A DNA stretch of 25,495 nt from Gryganskiella cystojenkinii. Taxonomy: Eukaryota; Mortierellomycota; Mortierellomycetes; Mortierellales; Mortierellaceae. The stretch spans positions 9,577 through 35,071 of the forward strand of contig JAAAIG010000371.1 in the NCBI GenBank assembly GCA_015852425.1, written 5' to 3'. Below the pieces are notes generated by a model. That model saw only the letters and a program-made list of their open reading frames with translations. It had not been told where the DNA came from and did not search any database. Positions 11,086 to 19,944 of the stretch are shown here, piece by piece. The position numbers and the translations under genes were made by a program. The first letter of the stretch is position 1. The number at the start of each line of letters is the position of its first letter.

Positions 11086-12311
11086 CAAACGGATTGCCCA
11101 AGCCTTGATATTCTGTCGTCTGTCCAGGCAAGAGATGATAGAGTCCAAACTTGTAACATCTTATGATCTGTCGCTCTTCCATCCGCTCTAGTTCGCCTGT
11201 TAATCCTGGATTCTGACAGAGTCGTAACGACTCGATTGGCAACGCAGGACAGACTTGACCGAGGACGGCGAGTGGAGAGATGCCAAAGATCCGTTTGAAC
11301 CATGGGATCGATACTGAGGACATGCATTGTTCGATACGTTCGCTCCCCTATTTTTTTTTTGCATGCAAGGTAATTTTATTTTGCCGTTAGATCGTTAGTA
11401 AAATCGTTCGTTAGTTGTTCATGCAAAAAAAAAAAAAAAATGCATAATGGGGGGGTGAGGGGTCAGCCCTCTCTCGGGCACAAGCTTTTTTCAAGGCAAG
11501 CGAAATAAAAAAGCACAACCCTAAAATGTTCCTCAATAGGTTGTACCTGCGTTGTCCTGATCAGGATACGAATAACCCCCTTCTTGTTGATGACAATGGA
11601 GACAATGATGGGTCCTTGTGGAGATGTGGCCGCCACAAAATTGTAATGATCTATTTGGATCGGGTAATAAAAGAAACACCAAGAGCACGTTTTAAATAAT
11701 AAAAAAAGAAGAGGTAGACTCCGGTTAGCTTTTGAGAGACTGCTATCAAGTCGAGTTTCACGATAGGGGTGAAGAGATAGAAAACAGCAAGAGATAAATC
11801 ACAGCAAAGAGACATGGATGTGGTCGGAGCTGTGTTCAATGGAAGAGAGGAAGTTATGTGAAAGGAGAAGGGGGGGGGGGGTCATCTTCATACTGCGATT
11901 ACGAAAGTGAGCGCAATAGAACTCCAAGTCGCATTCTCTGTCCTGCAGGAGTGCAGATGAAGTACTATTGTTCTGCGTCGGTGTGGCTACCGTAGTCGTC
12001 GTGGTAGTGCCCGACTTTTGTTTCGGAGTTGATCCTGTTGTGGTTGTTACTGCTGCTACCGCTCCTGTTGGCGCGGGAACTGTGGAAGATTTTGCTGTGC
12101 TCAAGCATGGTACTGTTGTACTCGAATTGGATGAGGCCAGACGATGAAAGGATGAGCAAGTTGCTGTTGTGGTAGTGGTGAGATGTGAGGAGGCCGAGGA
12201 TGAGGAGAAAGGGGGGAGGTATCGAAAATCAGAGTGCAAAGGAGCGACGTTCATCCCGCCGACACAGGTCAAGTATCCAAATATCGTTGTTGGTAGAGTA
12301 GCACTTTGCAT
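11086..12311 (-). CDS. RapGAP-domain GTPase-activating protein, 5' part only
   Basis: Three exons, in coding order: 12311-11894, 11650-11547 and 11347-11086, with phases 1, 0 and 1. They encode about 261 residues. An in-frame TAA lies just upstream of the ATG, supporting the start. Residues 1 to about 120 are Ser/Thr-rich. Next come DLEFYCAHFRNRNHYNF and GPIIVSIVINKKGVIRILIR, which match the start of the Rap1GAP/SIPA1 domain. Then LPIESLRLCQNPGLTGEL and KFGLYHLLPGQTTEY match its next conserved block. The family stimulates GTP hydrolysis by Rap/Rsr1-like small GTPases using a catalytic Asn in the later part of the domain. That later part is missing here. The gene stops making sense at the donor (GT at 11085-11084), and the next sequence belongs to an ABC transporter. 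Family assignment comes from conserved-block order, not from a search. Confidence 0.75.
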
Positions 12312-13095
12312 TTGAGTGTTGCTGTTTGGAGAGTAAGTAGACCGGTTTGCGAATGTTTAGTGGAGGGCGAGGGAAGGAAGAGATGGTGGGAAAGATGGGT
12401 CAATTGACGGAACGAAAGAGTGTCGGAGCGAGGGACCGAAAGAGGGACCTGAGAGAGAAAAAAAGACTACTACGCAGCGATAGAGAAATTGGGAATGGAA
12501 CGTGAGACGGAGAAGTGTTCGAAAGAGTGAAAAAGAAAGGGATTCAAGAAGGAAAAAAAAACCAGAGAAGCGATAATGAAAACCAAAGGGGGCAAAGAAT
12601 CAACTCAAAAAGAGCGGCAAAAACGCAAATCAGGGGCAGGGCAACAATGAAAAATTCATGCAGAATCAGAAAAAACAAAAAAATGCCCATCTTCTTATTT
12701 GCTCCCCTTTATTACTCTGAACCAACAAGCAAATGGACAAACAGAAAAGACACGAAAAAAAGAGTGAAAAACCGCTCGAGCGGCAAACAGGGGGCAAGGA
12801 AAAGGGAGACAAGAGCAGAGAAAGACTACAAGTCAACCGAGGACAATCGAGAAAGACATTTTAGGAGATCGGAGCATGGCACGGCAATCTACGTCATTGT
12901 TCAAAAAGTCCCTTTTTTTTTGTGGAGAGAGGAACAAGAAGAGGAGGTGAGGCGGGGCAGAGAGGAGGACCAAGCCAAACGCGATCCATCAAGGAGAAGC
13001 ACGAAAAAGAGATAGGAGGAAATATGCGAGGCTGAAGGAAAAAAGAAAAAAAACACGTCCATTTCGTGCAGTTCCTCGGAGCTTTCTGCCTTCCT
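12312..13095. promoter_or_regulatory. Purine-rich flank upstream of the RapGAP gene
   Basis: From about 12345 to 13020 the plus strand is dominated by GA and A, so the coding strand of the RapGAP gene is pyrimidine-rich there. A plus-strand open frame of about 500 bases (12515-13015) runs through it. It translates to a monotonous Lys/Arg/Glu/Gln/Asn mixture with no domain, so I read it as composition rather than a gene. No TATA box was clear. Confidence 0.45.
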
Positions 13096-13239
13096 TCATT
13101 CCTCAAATCTGCCTTTTTTCGTTGATGTGTTCAATCCCGAACCACCTTTCTTCTTCTCCTTTGGAAACTGCAAGAGCGCATCATATTTCATCTCCTTGAA
13201 CAAATCGTCTCTCGTCTTGAGGTAGTGCGGAGATGCCAT
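13096..13239 (-). CDS. Possible small protein of 47 residues, unrecognised
   Basis: The ATG has a favourable context (G at -3 and +4). The ORF begins MASPHYLKTRDDLFKEM and ends KKGRFEE before TGA. Codon choice (AAG, GAG, CTC, TAC, CAC) resembles the confirmed genes, unlike the surrounding low-complexity DNA. The sequence is mixed in composition, with a basic Lys-rich middle (KEKKKGG). About 70 bases upstream on the coding strand there is a GCATATTTTT stretch that could be TATA-like. No signal peptide or membrane segment is evident and I recognise no family. It could also be one exon of a longer spliced gene, or chance. Confidence 0.3.
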   Translation of the reverse strand: MASPHYLKTRDDLFKEMKYDALLQFPKEKKKGGSGLNTSTKKGRFEE

Positions 13240-14984
13240 CGCGTTTCGCATACAAAGAACAAAAAACAAAACATTCAAAACAAAGCTCGAACGCGTCCTC
13301 TGAGAAAAAATATGCAACAGAAAAAGGAGGAGAAGGGTCCCTGCGCCCTACTTTCCCTCTCTTTTTTTTTGCCGTGCAGATGCACAGTGAATGAGAGGAG
13401 GTTCTCCCGCCATCTGCAACGCTCGACATGGGCCTCCCACCGTGAATTGAATGAGATGGCGCACCAATCTGATCATGTGACTTTGTCTCTGGTTAGTTTT
13501 GGTAGGTTAGGCAATGAACGCCCGAAACCGATTGTCTGCAGTTTCTCGGGAGAGGGGTAAGGATGCGATAAAACCGAGGGAAAAAAATGAAAAATGAAGG
13601 CGCCATTCATTGCCTTGCCAACCCCTGACATTCTCGCTCCTGCAGCTGATTTGTTTTGCAGGAACAAGTCAATAGCTCGACAGGCTCGTTTTTTAAAGCG
13701 TGGACAGGAAGGAGAGGAAGAGAAAGATATGCTCTTTGATGTCCTTCAGGCACAATGCTAGGTGTCTGAAACGTGACAAAAATAATCGCGCCACAGAGAC
13801 CACGCGATGATCCGTGATAAAACGACAAATCACCACCATCCTACCCTCTCCCACGTCCATTCCAATTGACGTCGCAAACACAACTTTTGCCCAGATAATG
13901 CTCTTGAAGGTTCCTTTTGCCTTGTTTATCCGCACCCAGCTTCAAATCGCGCCTTTTTCTGAAGAGTGTTATTTTTTGCATCTTTCTTGCGTCCCACATG
14001 GGATATTCGCCATGAAAGCCCTCCTGCCGAAAAGGACGAAAAGAGCGGTGCACAGCTTAAATAGCCATAGAGAGAATGAAAAGTTCAAGAATAGATTTTG
14101 GGTTGCAAGATCTTTCATTTCCTGTCTAAAATTGCGATTCAGATTCTGCATGGCGCCACTAACCACTGACAGCAGCGTACGAAGTACAATTTGTTGTAAA
14201 AAGTTCTGTTGGATCCAACTATGGGACTGGACGTACAGTACCTGGAAACCCGGTTAGAGGCCTGTTTGTCCAACAAAGAAATAAAAGGTGCCTAACGGTC
14301 TCATTATATATTTACATTTTTTTTTGTTGTCGTTGATGTTGATTGATCCTCGAATGGGTGCGGGTTTGAATGGTTCTTGGGTCTGGGATGACGACGATCT
14401 CTTTTTCTTCCTTTACTTCTAGCTCCAATTCTTTTTCAGATTGCGCTATTGATAATAAGCTCAATGTTTCTGGCTCTTCAATATGATCATGTTTCTGAAT
14501 AGATCGATAGACAACTCTCTCTCTTTTTAAAAAATTATCGTTCATCGAACAATGGGCTGAGAGCTGCTGCGTGATTTCATGGCACCTGAGCGAGAGGGTA
14601 CTGTCTATAAACTTATGTATTGCTGTCAATGTAACAGGAATGCAGCCCTCGATAGGACTCGGCTTTTGAAAGTGGATAAACTACATCAACAGCGCAATCG
14701 CTTGGAATGGCTAAATGGGACCATGGCCAACGTGTGTGAATCATTTCGGAGGAGGGCGTCGTCTGTGTTTGTCGAAAATTGGTTTCAAACATAGCGTCGA
14801 CGGAAAGAGCTAACGGTGGTCTTTTTTCTTTGCGTTGCGTCCCCGGAAAGGTGATTCTTTGTGCGATTGCTAATAAAGAAGGACAGGAAGGTTGAAAGAA
14901 TAAAAGATAAATCATGCCAATGAAATCATGAAAAAAAGAAAGGCGATATCAAAGGAGCAGTGAACTCTCACTTTCAGCTGGACG
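13240..14984. other. Region without a supported gene
   Basis: I looked through all six frames. Short open frames are present on both strands (for example 13814-14257 plus and 14312-14629 minus), but none shows a domain, a convincing start or codon usage like the neighbouring genes. A TGACGTCG element lies near 13866. No tRNA T-loop, transposon end or long repeat was found. Confidence 0.5.
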
Positions 14985-14990
14985 TATAAA
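14985..14990 (+). promoter_or_regulatory. TATA box (TATAAA), candidate promoter of the 16587 gene
   Basis: A perfect TATAAA lies about 70 bases before the beginning of a long pyrimidine-rich stretch on the same strand. It fits a start site near 15020-15050 for a transcript that reaches the coding region at 16587 after a 5'UTR intron. It is about 1.6 kb from the ATG, so the link is inferred. Confidence 0.4.
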
Positions 14991-15044
14991 CCTTGGCTCA
15001 AGGGTTCCAGCAAATGAACGACTTTCTTCTGTGTGTACCCTCAG

Positions 15045-15600
15045 TTCACTTTGGGAACTTTTTTTTTTACCTCTTTCTTTTTTACCACTCTTTTTTTTGT
15101 TCCCTTTCCTCCATTCATCCTTGGAAAACCCCTCTTTCCTTCACTGTTACCGTCATTTTCTCTTGTCTCCCCCCCTCTCCACTCCTTCCTTCTCTTCATC
15201 CCACCCCTTGGCGTGTTGATCTTCTATCTTCCTCGACAGCACCAACAATCAAACATTCTGTCCCTCACTTCGGCACCCTCATCCACACCGTCTTTCCGGA
15301 ACTGACACAACGCCATCAGTGACAGCCATTTCTCACCCGTCGTTGTTTCTTGTCCTCAACGCTCGCCCTTCGTTTATTATATTAATTACATATCTCTACG
15401 CCCACCTCCCACCCAACAACTTCTTCGTTCGTACCTGAACACAATCGAAAATTGTTGAAGGACAAAAAAAAAAAACAAATCTCACATCCATCCGCCCACA
15501 AAGGTACTGTTACACCATCCCCATCCTTCTCTATCAACCGCCCAACCCTCGATTTCTTTTTTTCCAGCCTTTCTCGACGGACAATAGTTCACCAACAAAA
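15045..15600 (+). other. Pyrimidine-rich leader, probable 5'UTR exon
   Basis: The plus strand is dominated by C and T, broken by short A-runs. Its open frames translate to Phe/Leu/Ser/Pro simple sequence and are not credible proteins. Its polarity matches the leaders of the other genes in this window. A donor-like AAAG/GTACTG at 15504-15505 is one possible end of the UTR exon; TTC/GTGAGG near 15650 is another. Confidence 0.35.
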
Positions 15601-16536
15601 AAAAAAAGGCTCTCAAACTTTTTTTTTCTTTTTTAATTTTCCAACCGTTCGTGAGGCAAAAACGAGCTACTGGACCTGGCGAATTCAAACTTGTGAAGAT
15701 GAAAAAAAAGGAGTGGTGTTTTTTCACCCAGGAAAAACGTTAAAACGAATACACACGAACAGGAGACGATAAAAGAAACAGAGCGATGGTACGGGGAAAA
15801 CAACCACGATCGCTCACTTCCCATTGCCCGCTGTTTTGTATTTCTCTGTTCCCTCACTTTCCTGGATCTTTTGCAAAGGAGTTTTACTTTGTTACATGTT
15901 CTCCAGAGAGAGGAAGGACGAGTGAATCGAAATAATAACCACCAGAGAAGGAGAATGATTGAGGCGCTTGATTTGATTTGCGGTTCCTGCAGGGCCATCA
16001 CCAATATTTATTGACTTTATTATTTGGGCGTTGACTGCAGTGGGGCGTAATTTCATTTGTCCGTTTGGTTTGCCCTGTCGTTCATTTGATCTGTGAAAAA
16101 AAAAACCCAAATATTCGGATCGATTTGTGGGCGCTTTGTCCCTTTGCTAATGTTCATTTTTACAAAAATAACGATTGAGGCAAGGATGGATAAAGAGGAT
16201 CCTTTACTGCGTTTCTGATTATTCCCCCCCCCCCTGCTCTAGATCGGTTAAAAAGATAATAAGAGAAGATAAAAACAGGGTGTGAGCAAAGAGAGAGCAT
16301 CAGATGCGAGCACGAAGGGGTCCTTGTTTTTTGAGCATTTTATGCACAAACGGTCGCAAAGGGAGGAGTTGGGCGTGATCATTGAGTACTGTACAAGGGA
16401 GTGAGATTCTGGCGTACAGGAGGACGCTCAACCTTTTAACACTACATCGTATCTGTGCTACGTTTCAACGACTCCTTGAAAACTGACGATCTATCTTTAC
16501 TGTTTGTTTTTTTCCACTCTGTTTTCTGTTTTTCAG
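15504..16536 (+). other. Candidate long 5'UTR intron
   Basis: The 3' end is strong: a long T-rich tract runs from about 16500 into TTTTTCAG at 16529-16536, 50 bases before the ATG at 16587. The 5' end is uncertain, and 15504 is only the best-looking donor after the pyrimidine-rich leader. An intron of about 1 kb would be far longer than others in the window, and would explain why this stretch has no coding signal. Confidence 0.35.
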
Positions 16537-16586
16537 CATTCCTTACCAGATCTCACACAAGCCCCACACTCACAACAAATACAGGC

Positions 16587-19580
16587 ATGACTCTCAGCAA
16601 GTCCTGGGTCATCGTCGCCCTTTTCTCAACTCTTTCCTTCCTCAACTATCCAACCTCCGCCAATGTCAAGTTCAACAATATTGTCACTCTACCACTCAAA
16701 CCTGGTGACGCCATGACCGTCACTTGGACCGAGGTCAACGCTACCAATGGAACTGTCTTGAACACACTACCCTTCAATTTAGTCTTGCGAGCCCTGACTG
16801 GACAAAAGTACAACGTCCAGAATAATGTCCCTCAGGAGCAATTGACCGTCAAGGTCACGATCCCCAAGGCGGCCACAGGAGGAAAGCATTCCTGGTACGC
16901 GGATTACACTGGCTCTGATGGACTCACGGGCGTCAGTTCCAACCAGTTTAATATCACAGGAGATATCGTCCCCACCACGGTCCCTGCCCAAGTTGCAACC
17001 TCAACCTCAGCAATCACTTCGACCCCTACTGACGCAGGTCATCCAGGTACTGGAGGCAGTGGTGGTGGAGGGCTCTCAGGAGGAGCCCTTGGTGGCATCA
17101 TCGGAGGTGTCATTGGTCTGCTGTTGATCGTCGCCCTAATCTTCTTCTTCAGACATCGTCGTCTGGTCCGTGAACGTAGCGAGGCTACCCGGTTGGAGGA
17201 TACCAAGGAACGGTACGAGGATCGATCCATCGGAGGCAACTCCGGACACGGTCAGATGGGACCTCGGGATCCTCCCCACTCGGCCGCACACATGAATAAG
17301 GATGGTATGAACGGTCAACCTGATTCTCGTTCAATTCATCCCAACGACGGAAACATGATGATGCACCACTCTAACAGTAGTAATCCTTTTGAAGGTCCAG
17401 GCGAGGCCATGATGATGGGCGGAGTCGCAGGAGCCGCTGCTGCTGGCGCCATGGGTAGACCTCGATCCGATTCACCCAGTATCAGTGGGCCGACTTCCTT
17501 GTCACCTGGTCCCGCTTCCTTGTCACCTAGGCAACAGCATCATCAATACCAGCCTCCTCAACTGAACCAGCAACCTCACTCGCCCTACGGTCCCCCCGGT
17601 GGTCCCATGGTGGGTGGTGGCGGAATGCATCCTCACCAGAACCAACAGCATCACCCAGCAGGATCTTTTGGTCGTCCCGGCAACAGCCGTGACTCGTTTG
17701 AATCCGAACCCGAGTCCGCTTACGACCCATCGCAGCCTGCATTGCAGATGAACAACAACTATCACCAGGGCGGACCTGTCATGCGCAACAACTCGAACCC
17801 CATGATGCGTGGTGGCCCACCTGGTCCTAACAATGGCAACATCAACCATCAGCTTCAGCATTCGAACTCGGGACGATCCAACATGAGCGACCCTCGTCTC
17901 CAGAGCGGAAACAATAGCAGGAACATGTCTCCTCATCCCCATAACCCGTTCCAGGATCCTGAGCTCATGGCTGCGGCTACTGGTGCCGGCATGGTCGGTG
18001 CTGCTGCTCATCATCACCACCAGCAGCAACAACAACAGCAGCAGCAGCAACATTATCAGCAAGGTCGTGCCTCGCCCGCGAACATGCAGCGTCAGTCGTC
18101 TCAGAACCGTGGAAACATGCCCCGTAGTCAAAGTCCCATGCGGTCCGCTTCACCTTATAACCGTGAGATTGAGATGCAACCCCTCGAGATTCAACAGCAC
18201 CAGTATGAGCAGCAGCAACGTGCGCTTCAGCGCCAACAGCAGGAACAAGAGCAACGCAGACAGCAAGAACAGGAACAGCAGCAACGTCAGAAACAACAGC
18301 AGAAAGAACAACCTTTCCCGGTTCAACAACAACAACCCGTCGCCACTCCTCTTTCTCAGACCAAGATCCCACCAACTCAACCCGCCACTCCCATCCCCAT
18401 CGGTAGCCCAAGCCAGCACAACGACAAGACCGAGATCGATGACGAGGGTATGCCTGTCTATAATGGATACCGCGATACGATCTTTGGCGCTTATGCTGCC
18501 CATCAGGGTGATGAGGATGACGATGAGGAGAGTGACCATGAGGTCCCCATGCCGATTGTCCCCGCCGAGGCTCTGCACAAGATCCAACGCGAGAAACACA
18601 ACAAGAGCGATGACGAAGAGGAAATTCGAGGAGGAGCAGGCGTCGAACGCAAAAAGTCTGTCAAGTTCACCGGTATCCCCCCGTCAGGTCCTATTGTCGT
18701 CCAGCACGTGGTCGTTAACTCACCAGCCAACGGTCCTGTCACTCAGCAACAGCCTCCCAAACAGCAGCAGCAGCAGCAAATGTACCATAGCGACCAAGAC
18801 GAGGAGGATGACTTTTATGAGGACGAGGAAGAGGACATCAAGTTGCGTATGATGGAAGCCGAGGTCCCCTCTCCTAGCTCCAGTCACTCCCGTCCTCCGC
18901 TCATCAATACTTCGCCTGGATCCTCGCCTTTGAATCAACAGCAGAATGCATTGTCGCCCGTAAGAGGATTCACTTCGCCCACGACACAGTACCACCAGGC
19001 TTCACCGGTCCATCAGGCACCACAGTACCAGAATCAATACCATGGACAGCAAGGATTCGTTGCACCTCCTCTTCCTACCAGTGCACCTGCCCCCGGACCG
19101 ACGAGTCCTAGAGGTGTCGGCAACGGATTCTACGAGGATGTCTTGGCCGCTGTGGACAACAATGCCAAGACTTTGCCTTCTGCTCCTGCTCCAGCTTCGC
19201 CTTCCTCTCACCGTGCGCCACCACCGCCTTCTGCCCTCCCTCCTCAGCATCAACAGCAGCAGCAGAAACAGCAATCTCATCAACAATTCGTCCAACAACA
19301 GCACATTCCTGCCCCACAACCGACCCACATGCAACCCGTCCACCAAGAAATCTTTGGCGCTCCCTCTCCAAGAATCAACCCTGCTCAGCTCCCTGGATCG
19401 CAGTCCCCGCTTTCCAAGTCCGGGTCCTCGGGTTCCCTGTCACCTTCTACCCAAAACAAGCCCGCCCTGTCTCCAAGATCGGCGGCTCGTCCTCCTGCGA
19501 AATCTCAACAGCAACAACAGCAGCAGCATCATTACCGGGACGCGGACGAGGACGCTTTCTACGAATCTTCACTCCTGTAA
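16587..19580 (+). CDS. Single-pass membrane protein with Kre9/Knh1-like ectodomain and long Gln-rich cytoplasmic tail
   Basis: One uninterrupted frame of 997 aa. Residues 1 to about 25 are a signal peptide (hydrophobic VIVALFSTLSFL, then TSA before NV). Residues about 25-130 form a small beta-type ectodomain ending WYADYTG and SSNQFNIT, resembling the Kre9/Knh1 N-terminal domain of cell-wall proteins, with N-glycosylation sequons (NAT, NGT, NIT). A Ser/Thr-rich stalk and Gly-rich hinge follow, then a transmembrane helix at about 168-188 (GGVIGLLLIVALIFFF) and a basic stop-transfer HRRLVRER. The remaining roughly 800 residues should be cytoplasmic. They hold several poly-Gln tracts, many Ser-Pro sites, acidic clusters (DEDDDEESDHE) and KKSVKF at 689-694. 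The layout resembles fungal wall-stress sensors such as Wsc/Mid2, but that role is inferred. The frame is open up to 16455, but that part lies before a strong splice acceptor, so 16587 is preferred. Confidence 0.85.
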   Translation: MTLSKSWVIVALFSTLSFLNYPTSANVKFNNIVTLPLKPGDAMTVTWTEVNATNGTVLNTLPFNLVLRALTGQKYNVQNNVPQEQLTVKVTIPKAATGGKHSWYADYTGSDGLTGVSSNQFNITGDIVPTTVPAQVATSTSAITSTPTDAGHPGTGGSGGGGLSGGALGGIIGGVIGLLLIVALIFFFRHRRLVRERSEATRLEDTKERYEDRSIGGNSGHGQMGPRDPPHSAAHMNKDGMNGQPDSRSIHPNDGNMMMHHSNSSNPFEGPGEAMMMGGVAGAAAAGAMGRPRSDSPSISGPTSLSPGPASLSPRQQHHQYQPPQLNQQPHSPYGPPGGPMVGGGGMHPHQNQQHHPAGSFGRPGNSRDSFESEPESAYDPSQPALQMNNNYHQGGPVMRNNSNPMMRGGPPGPNNGNINHQLQHSNSGRSNMSDPRLQSGNNSRNMSPHPHNPFQDPELMAAATGAGMVGAAAHHHHQQQQQQQQQQHYQQGRASPANMQRQSSQNRGNMPRSQSPMRSASPYNREIEMQPLEIQQHQYEQQQRALQRQQQEQEQRRQQEQEQQQRQKQQQKEQPFPVQQQQPVATPLSQTKIPPTQPATPIPIGSPSQHNDKTEIDDEGMPVYNGYRDTIFGAYAAHQGDEDDDEESDHEVPMPIVPAEALHKIQREKHNKSDDEEEIRGGAGVERKKSVKFTGIPPSGPIVVQHVVVNSPANGPVTQQQPPKQQQQQQMYHSDQDEEDDFYEDEEEDIKLRMMEAEVPSPSSSHSRPPLINTSPGSSPLNQQQNALSPVRGFTSPTTQYHQASPVHQAPQYQNQYHGQQGFVAPPLPTSAPAPGPTSPRGVGNGFYEDVLAAVDNNAKTLPSAPAPASPSSHRAPPPPSALPPQHQQQQQKQQSHQQFVQQQHIPAPQPTHMQPVHQEIFGAPSPRINPAQLPGSQSPLSKSGSSGSLSPSTQNKPALSPRSAARPPAKSQQQQQQQHHYRDADEDAFYESSLL

Positions 19581-19944
19581 AAAACAAGAAAAGAATATTT
19601 ACTTTCAAATCCCAGCATTTTTTGTAGATTCACGTTTTTTTTTCTGCAAAAGTCAAAACTGCATCTCTCCATCCTCATAGTCTTGATTAAAATGATTCAA
19701 ACCCCCCGTAATTAGCTGCCTCTAACACCAGTGGCACTGTCTAACACACTTCGGCATGGCTCAATCTCCACGGTGTACATGCTTTGGCACTGTTTTAAAT
19801 ATCATTACAGTCACTCTTTTTTTTTATCTGTATTTTTTTTTTACAAAAAAAAGGGATCTGAGAATGTTCGTGTTGTCTCTTCTAAAGAAAAACATCGTAA
19901 AGGACTACTGAATCGGCAGGTGGAGGGCGGTAGAGGGGTATTCA
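19581..19944. other. Convergent 3' flanks
   Basis: This is the space between the stop codons of two converging genes. It holds several T-runs, A-rich stretches just after the plus-strand stop (AAGAATATTT) and no credible open frame. It should contain both 3'UTRs and polyadenylation sites. No canonical AATAAA was located with certainty. Confidence 0.5.

Noticed and set aside
10760..12311. A single ABC transporter gene with a degenerate signature motif
   Set aside because: The LLPGQ stretch first looked like a worn ABC signature, but spacing to Walker B is too short. The whole upstream block fits the RapGAP/SIPA1 domain much better.
12515..13015. 166-codon plus-strand open frame
   Set aside because: Its amino-acid content is just translated purine-rich DNA (Lys, Arg, Glu, Gln, Asn), with no domain. 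The strand polarity fits the leader of the minus-strand RapGAP gene.
13814..14257. 147-codon plus-strand open frame
   Set aside because: Mixed composition but no recognisable motif, high Cys/Phe/Arg, codon use unlike the neighbours, and no convincing promoter or splice sites.
14312..14629. Minus-strand open frame of about 105 codons
   Set aside because: The apparent start at 14629 is TTG; the first ATG gives only 77 codons. Possibly a terminal exon, but no upstream exon or domain could be found.
17523..18599. Minus-strand open frames rich in Leu, Val and Arg opposite the Gln-rich tail
   Set aside because: The antisense of CAG/CAA and CAC repeats gives Leu/Val runs. The plus-strand frame is continuous and has clear domain order.
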